Below, piece after piece: positions 7,482-14,664 of a stretch of 41,568 nucleotides of DNA (position 1 is its first letter; the number at the start of each line of letters is the position of its first letter). The stretch is taken from contig DASPXE010000188.1 in NCBI GenBank assembly GCA_035637455.1, positions 1 to 41,568 of the forward strand, written 5' to 3'. Below the pieces are notes generated by a model, which did no database searches, was not told where the DNA came from, and worked only from the letters and a program-made list of their open reading frames with translations. The position numbers and the translations under genes are program-made. The DNA comes from 20CM-4-69-16 sp035637455 (lineage in GTDB: Bacteria; Gemmatimonadota; Gemmatimonadetes; Gemmatimonadales; GWC2-71-9).

Positions 7482-8574
7482 ACCGTCGCACCGACAGCAC
7501 GATCATGAGCGCCGCGAATCCCGCCAGCACCAACACTTCCTGCCACAGCGCCGCGAGGCCCACCCCCTTGAGCAGGATCCCGCGCAGCACCGTGAGGAAA
7601 TGGGTGAGCGGCAGCAGCAGCCCGACCCACTGGAACACCTCTGGCATCGCCTGCCGCGGGAACATGAAGCCCGAGAGCAGGATGTTCGGCAGCACGAAGA
7701 AGAAGCTGACCTGCATCGCTTGCTGCTGAGTCCGGACCAGCGTCGAGATGAACAGGCCGAGCGCGAGGCTCGCGACCACGAAGATCAGCGCGATCGCGTA
7801 CAGCAACACCACGTTCCCGGTGAGCGGCACGTCGAACACGAAGCGGCCGAGCGCGAGCACCGCGGTCATCTGGATTAGCCCCACGCCGACGTATGGCGCG
7901 ATCTTGCCCAGCATCAACTCGGTCTTCGTGATGGGGGTGACGATGAGCTGCTCGAGCGTGCCGCGCTCCCGCTCGCGCACGATTGCCATGGAGGTGATGA
8001 GCACCATCGTGATCGTCAGGATCACGCCCACGAGGCCGGGCACGATGTAGTTTGGGCTGCGGAGCCCCGGATTGTAGCGCGGCCGCACGCGCACCTCGAC
8101 CGGAACGCTCGCCCGCCCGGCCGCGTGCGACAGGATGGCGAGGTTGCGCACCTGGGCAACGCCGGCCGCGGCGTTGATCGCCGCTTGCGACGCGAGCGGG
8201 TCCCCGGCGTCCACGATGACCTGCAGAGTGGCGGTCGTGCCGCGGCCGAGCCGGCGGGGATAGTCGTAGGGGACGATGATCCCCGCCTGGGCGTCGCCCC
8301 GCGCGATGGCCCAGTCGAGCGCCGGCCGGTCGTCCACATGGGCCACGATCCGGAAGTTTCCCGTGTTCTGGAACGCGGCGATCACGTCGCGGCTCTCCGG
8401 GGTGCGCGATTGGTCGAGCACCACGGTCGCCAGATTCCGGACGTCGGTCTGGATCGCGTAGCCGAACAGCAAGAGCTGCGCGACCGGAATGGCAATCAGG
8501 ATGCCGAGCGTCAGCCGGTCACGGCGCATCTGGACGAACTCCTTGCGGAACATCGGCCAGAAGCGGGACATCAT
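7462..8574 (-). CDS. ABC-2 type exporter permease (YhhJ/YbhS-like)
   Basis: A 370-residue inner-membrane protein with the classic ABC-2 export layout. One N-terminal membrane helix (about residues 20-40) is followed by a large periplasmic loop (about 45-175) and five C-terminal helices. The hallmark cytoplasmic segment RERERGTLEQLIVTPI is present. The start is ATG at 8574, overlapping the ATPase stop as ATGA; a second ATG follows immediately. With the ATPase (8571-9305) and HlyD adaptor (9302-10162) it forms a tripartite efflux pump similar in order to YbhG-YbhF-YbhS/R. Only one permease gene is present, so it would have to act as a homodimer or use a partner encoded elsewhere. The substrate is not predictable. 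It is the last gene of the long minus-strand run. Confidence 0.9.
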   Translation of the reverse strand: MMSRFWPMFRKEFVQMRRDRLTLGILIAIPVAQLLLFGYAIQTDVRNLATVVLDQSRTPESRDVIAAFQNTGNFRIVAHVDDRPALDWAIARGDAQAGIIVPYDYPRRLGRGTTATLQVIVDAGDPLASQAAINAAAGVAQVRNLAILSHAAGRASVPVEVRVRPRYNPGLRSPNYIVPGLVGVILTITMVLITSMAIVRERERGTLEQLIVTPITKTELMLGKIAPYVGVGLIQMTAVLALGRFVFDVPLTGNVVLLYAIALIFVVASLALGLFISTLVRTQQQAMQVSFFFVLPNILLSGFMFPRQAMPEVFQWVGLLLPLTHFLTVLRGILLKGVGLAALWQEVLVLAGFAALMIVLSVRRFRKTLD

Positions 8575-9305
8575 CGCTCGTCCCGCTCCTGCAGGATGAT
8601 GAACGCGTCCTCCAGTGTCTGCCCACCCACCTGCGCCGCCACCTCGCCCGGGGTGCCGAGCGCGATCAGGTGACCGCCGCTCATCATCGCGAGACGCCCG
8701 CAACGCTCCGCTTCGTCCATGTAATGGGTCGTGACGATGACCGTGGTGCCCTGGGTCGCGAGCTCGCTGATCGCGCGCCAGAAGTTGCGCCGGGCCGCGG
8801 GGTCGACGCCCGCCGTCGGTTCGTCGAGGAACAGCACCACCGGCCGGTGCAGGAGCGCGCACCCGAGCGCGAGCCGTTGCTTCCAGCCGCCCGACAGCTG
8901 GCTCCCGAGCTGGTCCAGTCGCCGGTCCAGTTCGAGAAACGCGATCACCTCGGAGCTACGGGCGGCCCGTGCGGCCTGCGGCAGGCCGTAGATCCCGCCG
9001 TAGAAGTCGAGGTTCTCGGCTACGGTGAGGTCTTCGTACAGCCCGAACTTCTGGGACATATAGCCAATGCGCTGCTTGACCTGCTCGGGCGCAACCGCCA
9101 CGTCGATCCCCGCCACCAGAGCGGATCCCGTCGTCGGCTCGAGCAGCCCGCACAGCATGCGGATCGTCGTCGTCTTGCCCGAGCCGTTCGGTCCCAGCAG
9201 CCCGAATACCTCGCCCGGCTCGATGCGGAGGGTGAGTTGGCGTACGGCGACGAGGGTGCCGAACCGGCGCGTCAGATCCCGGGTCTCGACGGCGGCCTGA
9301 CTCAC
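8571..9305 (-). CDS. ABC transporter ATP-binding protein of an ABC-2 exporter
   Basis: A 244-residue single nucleotide-binding domain that powers the adjacent permease. Motifs in order: Walker A GPNGSGKTT (about residues 39-47), Q-loop MSQKFGLYEDLTVAENL, signature LSGGWKQRLAL, Walker B VVLFLDEPTAGVDP, and the H-loop His in VTTHYMDEAERC. It belongs to the CcmA/DrrA-like group that pairs with ABC-2 permeases. Its GTG start overlaps the adaptor stop as GTGA, and its stop overlaps the permease start as ATGA, implying coupled, near-equimolar translation. Confidence 0.93.
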   Translation of the reverse strand: MSQAAVETRDLTRRFGTLVAVRQLTLRIEPGEVFGLLGPNGSGKTTTIRMLCGLLEPTTGSALVAGIDVAVAPEQVKQRIGYMSQKFGLYEDLTVAENLDFYGGIYGLPQAARAARSSEVIAFLELDRRLDQLGSQLSGGWKQRLALGCALLHRPVVLFLDEPTAGVDPAARRNFWRAISELATQGTTVIVTTHYMDEAERCGRLAMMSGGHLIALGTPGEVAAQVGGQTLEDAFIILQERDER

Positions 9306-10162
9306 GGCAACAGCGGGATCTCGATCGTGACCGGCATACCCGCTTTGACGCGTCCGCCTTCGTCTCCGCCGTCCGTCTGCACCTTGATCCCGAACACGAG
9401 GTCGGCCCGCTCCCGCTCGGTGAGCGCGGCGCGCGGGGTGAACTCGGCGCGCGGCGCGATCTCCACGATGCGGCCCGGATACGCCCGCGGGTCGCCGTCC
9501 AGGCGCACCGTCACGGCCGCGCCGACCTTCACCAGCGCCACGAACCGTTCACCCACATACGCGCGGATCCACGGCCGGTGCACCAGCCCCACCGACACGA
9601 CCGGCATCCCGGCCGCGACCGCCTCGCCCCGCTCGGCGTAGCGGGTGAGCACGATTCCGTCGGAGGGGGCGACGATGGTGAGCTGATCGCGCACGGCGAG
9701 CGTGACGGCGAGGGCCGCGCCCGCCGCCGTGGACTCGCTCGCCGCCGCCCGCACCGCCGCGAGCCGCGCCGCCGCCGCGGCGGCGGCCGCCGTGAGTGCG
9801 TCGTACTGCTGCGGCGATACGATGTTCTGGTCGCGCAGCCGCTGCGCGCGCGCCAGGTCGTTTGCGGCGCGGACGCTGTCGGCGAGCGCGGCCGCGATTT
9901 CGTTCACGCGCAGCCCGGCCGCGCGGGCCTGCGCCCGGCGCTGGGTGATCAACGCCTCCAGCCCGGGCTGCTCGAGTACCGCGATCGTGTCGCCGCGGCG
10001 GACGGTGTCCCCCTCGTCCTTGAGGAGCCGGAGCAGGCGACCGGCGGCCAGCGGCGCGAGCTGCACCTCGCGGATCTCGACGGTGCCGTTCACCCGGAGC
10101 GCGCTTCCGTTCGAGTGGCAGCCGGCGACTGCGAACAGCAAGGCGTCGCGAAACCACGTCAC
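9302..10162 (-). CDS. HlyD-family periplasmic adaptor lipoprotein of an exporter
   Basis: About 286 residues when started at GTG 10162 (a TTG two codons earlier is also possible). The N-terminus is a short lipoprotein signal with lipobox AVAGC. The body has the membrane-fusion order: a first half-lipoyl strand pair (LAPLAAGRLLRLLKDEGDTVRRGD), a long alpha hairpin (about residues 65-150), a second half-lipoyl segment (LTIVAPSDGIVLTRYAERGEAV), then a beta-barrel segment and KAGMPVTIEIP. It would link the inner-membrane ABC pump to an outer-membrane channel. No Shine-Dalgarno precedes the start. The start codon itself lies in a 13-mer repeat unit (GTGACG) of the element at 10150-10237. A GTCCG-rich stretch near 9355-9382 encodes QTDGGDEGG inside the C-terminal domain and may be repeat-derived. 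Confidence 0.85.
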   Translation of the reverse strand: MTWFRDALLFAVAGCHSNGSALRVNGTVEIREVQLAPLAAGRLLRLLKDEGDTVRRGDTIAVLEQPGLEALITQRRAQARAAGLRVNEIAAALADSVRAANDLARAQRLRDQNIVSPQQYDALTAAAAAAAARLAAVRAAASESTAAGAALAVTLAVRDQLTIVAPSDGIVLTRYAERGEAVAAGMPVVSVGLVHRPWIRAYVGERFVALVKVGAAVTVRLDGDPRAYPGRIVEIAPRAEFTPRAALTERERADLVFGIKVQTDGGDEGGRVKAGMPVTIEIPLLP

Positions 10163-10237
10163 GAACAAACGTCGCGGAGAACCGTGGCTCGCTGGACGCC
10201 TCTCCGCGACGACTCTCCGCGACGTTGTTCCGTGACG
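10150..10237. repeat. 13-mer tandem inverted repeat, copy 1 (between envC and the HlyD gene)
   Basis: On the plus strand the left arm has two 13-nt units (10150-10162 and 10163-10175) of form GAAnnnACGTCRC. A core of about 30 nt containing ACCGTGG follows. The right arm has inverted units starting at 10206, 10219 and 10232 (GCGACG, GCGACG, GTGACG), exactly 13 nt apart. Segment 10156-10187 matches 11409-11440 at 27 of 32 positions. It fills the only non-overlapping junction in the 13-gene run. Confidence 0.8.
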
Positions 10238-10245
10238 CCTCACGC

Positions 10246-11517
10246 TTACTTGTGACTCTTCAGCCAATTGATCGGATCGAGCGCGATCCCTCCCTGGCCG
10301 CGGATCTCGAAGTGGAGGTGCGGACCGCGGTCGCTCGACGCCCCGCCGACGTGGCCGATGATCTGCCCTTTGACCACGCGCTCCCCCTTTGCTACGGCGG
10401 CGTCGCTCAGATACCCGTAGAAGCTGTAGTAGCCGCCCCCGTGGTCGAGCAGCACCGACGTGAGGTAGGTGCCGAGCGGGCCGGCGAGACTCACGCCGCC
10501 GCTCGCGATGGCACGCACCGGCGTCCCCTCCGCAGCGGCGATGCCGATCCCGTGCCACGGGATGCGCGTATTGTTGGGCCCGACGGCGGTGCCGAACTGG
10601 TAGACGATCTTGCCGTCCACCGGCCAGTCGAGCTGGCCCAGGTCGGCGGTCGTGATCGACGCCGCGGCCCGGGCGACGCCGCGCGCCTCGGCTTCGCGGC
10701 GCGCGCGCTCGAGGGCGGCGACCCGGTCGTTCAGGCTCTTCTCGTCGCGCTCCAGTTGGGACAGTCGCTCCGCCGCCTCGCGCGCGCTGCGGCGGGTTTC
10801 CGCGAGCGAGGCCTCGCGCGTGTGCTCGAGCGCGAGGTAGCGCTGCAGCTCGTCGGTCCGCTCGTTCTTGCGGCGGCCCAGCGCGTCGCGCGCGTCCACC
10901 AGCGTCTGGCGCTCGCGCGCGATGCGGCGCTGCAGCTTGAACATGTCGTTCGTGAGCAGGCGATCTTGGCGACTGACGAGGTAGAGATACTTGTAGCGCG
11001 ACAACAGGTCGCCGAAGCTCGCGGCGGTGAACAGCACCTGGTATGCGTACAGGGGCCCCCGCTTGTAGATGTCCACCAGCCGGCGCTCCAGCACGGCTCG
11101 CTTCTCTTCGAGCGCGTCCTGCGCCAGCAGCAGGTCCACGGTGGTCTTGTCGATCTGGACGGAGAGACCGCTGATCTGACGGTCGAGCTCATTCACGATG
11201 CGGTTCGTCGTTTCCTTCTGCCGCTCGAGGTTCGCCAGCTCGTCGGAGAGCGAGTGGGCCTGAGTGCGCAGCCGCTCGAGCTCCTGCTCGACCTGCGTCC
11301 GTTCTCGCCGGATGTCCTCGAGCCGCCTCTGGTTGTCTCTGAGTTGCTGATCGAAGGGGGCGGGGCGCTGTCCGGCGAGAGACGTCGCGAGAACGGCGTA
11401 ACAGAAAGACGTCACGAGAAGACGTCGCGAGGAACCGTGGTCGACGTCCCTCCGTGACGTCGTTTCGTGACGTCTGTTCGTGACGATTCTTCGTGACGTT
11501 GCTTCATGACGTTTCAT
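10246..11517 (-). CDS. envC: EnvC-like murein hydrolase activator (coiled coil plus degenerate LytM/M23 domain)
   Basis: A 423-residue periplasmic protein. After an N-terminal hydrophobic signal, residues about 55-290 are nearly continuous coiled coil, followed by a LytM/M23 domain (about 305-420). Active M23 enzymes have HxxxD as the first metal motif. Here the equivalent is PWHGIGIAA, with Trp and Gly at the ligand positions, while the later HLHFEIR is intact. The loss of ligands matches non-catalytic EnvC, which activates cell-wall amidases during division. It lies immediately after ftsE and ftsX, whose complex recruits and switches EnvC. The ATG at 11517 overlaps the ftsX stop as ATGA, but the first 34 residues are Arg-rich and encoded by repeats. 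An in-frame GTG at 11415 would give a conventional signal peptide and is an alternative start. Confidence 0.88.
   Translation of the reverse strand: MKRHEATSRRIVTNRRHETTSRRDVDHGSSRRLLVTSFCYAVLATSLAGQRPAPFDQQLRDNQRRLEDIRRERTQVEQELERLRTQAHSLSDELANLERQKETTNRIVNELDRQISGLSVQIDKTTVDLLLAQDALEEKRAVLERRLVDIYKRGPLYAYQVLFTAASFGDLLSRYKYLYLVSRQDRLLTNDMFKLQRRIARERQTLVDARDALGRRKNERTDELQRYLALEHTREASLAETRRSAREAAERLSQLERDEKSLNDRVAALERARREAEARGVARAAASITTADLGQLDWPVDGKIVYQFGTAVGPNNTRIPWHGIGIAAAEGTPVRAIASGGVSLAGPLGTYLTSVLLDHGGGYYSFYGYLSDAAVAKGERVVKGQIIGHVGGASSDRGPHLHFEIRGQGGIALDPINWLKSHK
11404..11513. repeat. 13-mer tandem inverted repeat, copy 2 (5' end of envC)
   Basis: Left-arm units GAAAGACGTCAC (11404-11415) and GAGAAGACGTCGC (11416-11428) are followed by a core containing ACCGTGG. 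Five inverted units then follow, with GTGACG or ATGACG at 11454, 11467, 11480, 11493 and 11506, an exact 13-nt period. The element lies inside the first 38 codons of envC as annotated from its ATGA start. It is homologous to the copy at 10150-10237, including the core. Confidence 0.85.
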
Positions 11518-12371
11518 ACGCGCCGCAGGTGCCTTCCCACCGACGCCGCACTCCCAAAGAACCCAATCAGCATCCCGAACCCGACAATCGCGACCGCCTG
11601 CTCCTGCGAGAAGAACTCGGCGTGAATCAACCGGCGGTTGATGAGCGCGTAGGCGCCGTAGGAGAGCGCGACCGCGGCCAGCCCGCCGAGCATTCCCTTG
11701 AGCGCGCCCTGGAGCAGAAACGGGCGTCGCACGAAGCCGTCGGTCGCGCCCACCAGGCGCATGATGGCGATCTCGCGGCTGCGCTGCAGCACCGCCATCC
11801 GAATCGTCGTGCCGATGATGATGATGGCGACGACCGCGAACGCGGCGCCCACCACGAGCCCCACCGCGGCGGCGATCTGGCGCAGCCGGTCGACGTTCGC
11901 CACCCAGTCGCGCCCGTACCGGACGTCGTCCACGAAGCCGAAGCCGCGTAGCCGCTCGGCGACCGCGTTCACGTGCTCCACGTCGCGGAAGCCGGGCTTG
12001 AGCTTCACCTCGATCGAGGCAGGGAGGGGGTTGCGCTCCAGCTCCTGCAGCACGTCGCGGAACTCCACGAGCTCCGCGCGGGCACGGGCGAGCGCTTGAT
12101 CCTCGCTCACGTACGTGGCCGCCTGCACTTCGGGGAACGCCTCGATGTCCTTCTCCGCCAGCGTGATGGTTTCGATCGGCGCGCCCGGGAGCAGGTAGGC
12201 GACGATCTCCACCCGCTCCGCCACGTCGCGCAGCGCCTGTTGCAGGTTCACCGCGACGAGCCCGAACAGTCCGACGACGAACAGCGAGAAGGCGATCGTG
12301 GTGACGGAGAGGGTGGAGAGGAGCGGGGCGCGCCGGAACGCGAGCAGCGCCTCGCGGATCACGAGGTTCAC
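11514..12371 (-). CDS. ftsX: Cell division protein FtsX
   Basis: A 285-residue inner-membrane protein of normal FtsX layout. A cytoplasmic N-terminus leads into a first helix (about residues 20-42). A periplasmic domain (about 45-165) carries the amidase-activator binding region and the family segment PLPASIEVKLKPG. Three more helices follow, with GATDGFVRRPFLLQGALKGMLGG between them. With FtsE it forms a type VII ABC mechanotransmitter that drives EnvC to activate septal amidases. The start is GTG at 12371, overlapping the ftsE stop as GTGA; its own stop overlaps the envC ATG. The three-gene order ftsE-ftsX-envC is direct support for all three calls. Confidence 0.95.
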   Translation of the reverse strand: MNLVIREALLAFRRAPLLSTLSVTTIAFSLFVVGLFGLVAVNLQQALRDVAERVEIVAYLLPGAPIETITLAEKDIEAFPEVQAATYVSEDQALARARAELVEFRDVLQELERNPLPASIEVKLKPGFRDVEHVNAVAERLRGFGFVDDVRYGRDWVANVDRLRQIAAAVGLVVGAAFAVVAIIIIGTTIRMAVLQRSREIAIMRLVGATDGFVRRPFLLQGALKGMLGGLAAVALSYGAYALINRRLIHAEFFSQEQAVAIVGFGMLIGFFGSAASVGRHLRRV

Positions 12372-13063
12372 GGGCTGGCGGCCTGGTCGCGCGGCTCGTC
12401 TACCGCGGAGTCGTACACCAGGGCACCCTCCTGCAGCTCGATCACGCGATACGGCGCCTGCCGCACGAGGTCGAGATCGTGCGTCGCCATGACCACAGCG
12501 GTGCCGCTCGCGTTGATGTCACGCAGCAGCTGGAACACGCCGCGCGTGGCACGCTCGTCGAGATTGCCCGTGGGCTCGTCAGCGAGGAGGACCGTGGGCT
12601 CGTTCACGAGGGCGCGCGCGATCGCGACGCGTTGCTGCTCGCCCCCCGACAGCTCGCGGGGGTAGGCGTGGGCCTTGGCGGCGAGGCCCACCTGCGTGAG
12701 CACCCGCATCACGCGCGCGGGGATCGACGCGCGCCGCGCTCCGGTCACCTCGAGCGCGAATGCCACGTTCTCTTCCGCCGTGCGGTCCTCCAGCAGCCGG
12801 AAGTCCTGGAAGACGATGCCGAGCCGCCGGCGCAGCTTCGGAATGTCCCTGCGGCGCGCCTCGGCGAGGGTGAAGCCCGAGACGCGCACTTCGCCGCTCG
12901 TCACGGGTTCCTCCGCGTAGACCAGTTTGAGGACCGTGGATTTCCCGGCGCCGGAATGACCGGTGAGAAATACGAACTCGCCCTTCGCGATGTGAAACGA
13001 AACGTCCTTCAGGGCGAGCCCCCCTTTTGGGAAGGCCTTGAAGACATTCGTGAACTTGATCAC
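12368..13063 (-). CDS. ftsE: Cell division ATP-binding protein FtsE
   Basis: A 231-residue ABC ATPase. Visible motifs: Walker A GHSGAGKST (residues 35-43), Q-loop VFQDFRLLEDRT, signature LSGGEQQRVAIARAL, Walker B VLLADEPTGNLD, and H-loop ATHD. The beginning MIKFTNVFKAFPKGGLALKDV and the short Q-loop region are typical of FtsE rather than other ABC families. It starts with GTG at 13063, directly after the TAA of the PLP-enzyme gene with no gap. It couples ATP hydrolysis to FtsX conformational change at the division site. Confidence 0.95.
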   Translation of the reverse strand: MIKFTNVFKAFPKGGLALKDVSFHIAKGEFVFLTGHSGAGKSTVLKLVYAEEPVTSGEVRVSGFTLAEARRRDIPKLRRRLGIVFQDFRLLEDRTAEENVAFALEVTGARRASIPARVMRVLTQVGLAAKAHAYPRELSGGEQQRVAIARALVNEPTVLLADEPTGNLDERATRGVFQLLRDINASGTAVVMATHDLDLVRQAPYRVIELQEGALVYDSAVDEPRDQAASP

Positions 13064-14218
13064 TTACAGCTGCGCCAGGGCCTGGGCGAAGTCCGCGATG
13101 ATGTCGTCGGCGTCCTCCAGTCCGATGGAAAATCTCAGGAAGCCGTCCGGAATGCCAGCCCGGGACCGCTCCTCCGGTGTGAGGCTCGCATGGGACGTGA
13201 GCCGCGGTTCGGACACCAACGTCTCCACGCCGCCCAGGCTGGGCGCGTGCGCTGCGACCGTGAGCGCCCGCAGGAACCGCTCCGCCGCCCGGGCGCCCCC
13301 CTTCAGCTCCACCGCCAGCATACCCCCGAACCCGTTCATCAGCCGCTTCGCGTCCGCGTGGTCGGGATGGGAGGGGAGCCCGGGGTGATGCACCGCGCCG
13401 AACTGCGGCTGCTTGCCGCACCACTCCGCCACGCGCAGCGCCGTGGCGTTGTGGCGCTCGACGCGCACCGCCAAGGTCTTCATACCGCGGTCGATCAACC
13501 ACGCCGCCATCGGATCGATGGCCTGGCCCCACACCTGCATCAGCTTGCGCACCTCCTCGATCACGGACTCGGTCCCCGCCACCGCTCCGGCGATCACGTC
13601 GGTGTGCCCGTTCAAGTACTTCGTAGCGCTGTGGATCACCACATCGGCGCCGTGCTCGAGCGGCCGGAAGTTGATCGGCGTCGCGAACGTCGAATCCACG
13701 AGCAGGGCGAGTCCTTCGGTCTTACACAACGTCGCGATCGGCTCGAGGTCGAGCACCCGCAGCAGCGGGTTGGTCGGGGTCTCCACGAAGATGGCGCGCG
13801 TGTTCTTCTTGAGGGCGCGTTTCCAGGTGCGGGACTCGAGCGGGCTCAGGAACGATACGTCGATGCCGAAGCGACCGAACTCCTGCGCGAACAGGCGATG
13901 CACGCCGCCGTAGATCCATTCGCTCGACAACAGGTGGTCGCCCGGCCGTAACACCGCGAGGTGGGACAGAGCGATGGCGCCCATCCCGCTCGCGACGAAA
14001 ATCGCCGCCTCCGCGCCCTCGAGCGCGGCGAGGCGCTTCGCGATGGCCGTCTGGTTGGGGTTGTTGCCGTAGCGCGTGTACAGGACTTCCGCGGTCGAAC
14101 CGACCGGATTCGTGAAGGTGCTACTCTGGTACAGCGGCGTCACCACTGGTGCCCAGTCGGGCCGGACCTCCGGGTCGCCGTGAATCGCCCGCGTCGAGAA
14201 GCCGAGGCGGCGCTTCAC
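13064..14218 (-). CDS. Cys/Met metabolism PLP-dependent enzyme (cystathionine gamma-synthase/lyase family)
   Basis: A 384-residue fold-type I PLP enzyme. Conserved segments: TPLYQSSTF, YTRYGNNPNQTAI, the Ala/Gly turn ASGMGAI, the cofactor Asp in LLVDSTFATP, and the PLP-binding Lys200 in HSATKYLNGHTDVI. The C-terminal MLAVELKGG and SLGGVETLVSEP segments also fit. The family covers cystathionine gamma-synthase, gamma-lyase, methionine gamma-lyase and O-acetylhomoserine sulfhydrylase; sequence alone does not separate them with confidence. It starts with GTG at 14218, overlapping the STAS gene stop as GTGA. Its position between a signalling pair and ftsE probably reflects operon packing rather than shared function. 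Confidence 0.92.
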   Translation of the reverse strand: MKRRLGFSTRAIHGDPEVRPDWAPVVTPLYQSSTFTNPVGSTAEVLYTRYGNNPNQTAIAKRLAALEGAEAAIFVASGMGAIALSHLAVLRPGDHLLSSEWIYGGVHRLFAQEFGRFGIDVSFLSPLESRTWKRALKKNTRAIFVETPTNPLLRVLDLEPIATLCKTEGLALLVDSTFATPINFRPLEHGADVVIHSATKYLNGHTDVIAGAVAGTESVIEEVRKLMQVWGQAIDPMAAWLIDRGMKTLAVRVERHNATALRVAEWCGKQPQFGAVHHPGLPSHPDHADAKRLMNGFGGMLAVELKGGARAAERFLRALTVAAHAPSLGGVETLVSEPRLTSHASLTPEERSRAGIPDGFLRFSIGLEDADDIIADFAQALAQL

Positions 14219-14664
14219 GCGAGCGTCAGGGCGTAACTGCCTCCGGGCGTGCGCGCCGCAAAGCGTCGGGCGACGAGCTCGTCCAGCAGCGCGGCCGCCG
14301 CCTCGGCCGCCCCGAGGACCTCCAGAGTCCGGTCCGGCTGCTCGATCAGCGCCGCGAGGCCGTGGCCGGACAGGACCGGCTCGATCGCTTCGCGATGCCC
14401 GTCCGTGATCCCCGACAGCACGAGCACCGCTGGCCGGTCGCGCAACAGCTTCGCCACGATCTCGTCGGCGCATGAGTAGTCGATACAGCCGACGCCGGTG
14501 AAGTCCATGCGGGCGATCGTCACCTCGCCCGTCCGCCCCCGTCCCGCGATCGCCTGCTCGATCCGCTCGCGCACCACGCGGCCCGTCGGACGCGTGACCA
14601 AGTCCGCGTAGACGCCCGAGACGGACGCCTGGAGCACCGCGTGCATGTCGATGTACTGTATCAC
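14215..14664 (-). CDS. STAS-domain protein, candidate anti-anti-sigma-like partner
   Basis: A 149-residue cytoplasmic protein. Residues about 46-75 contain TIARMDFTGVGCIDYSCADEI, which follows the STAS core pattern of a strand, then D-x-S at the start of a helix. Ser64 falls where SpoIIAA and RsbV are phosphorylated. The flanking parts are less typical, and the C-terminus (about 110-149) may be a small helical extension. The GTG start at 14664 overlaps the stop of a STAS-GHKL kinase gene, the classic genetic arrangement of a partner-switching pair. Inference: the kinase phosphorylates this protein to control an unknown target. No sigma factor or PP2C phosphatase is in the window. Confidence 0.7.
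   Translation of the reverse strand: MIQYIDMHAVLQASVSGVYADLVTRPTGRVVRERIEQAIAGRGRTGEVTIARMDFTGVGCIDYSCADEIVAKLLRDRPAVLVLSGITDGHREAIEPVLSGHGLAALIEQPDRTLEVLGAAEAAAALLDELVARRFAARTPGGSYALTLA

Noticed and set aside
9355..9382. GTCCG-rich stretch in the HlyD adaptor as another copy of the 690-790 repeat
   Set aside because: It shares only short words (GTCCGTCTG, GTCCGCC) without a convincing extended alignment. It is mentioned in the gene entry but not listed as a repeat.
11404..11513. Rho-independent terminator at the envC 5' element
   Set aside because: It lies at the start of a coupled gene with no T-run. The paired arms are tandem repeats rather than a single stem.
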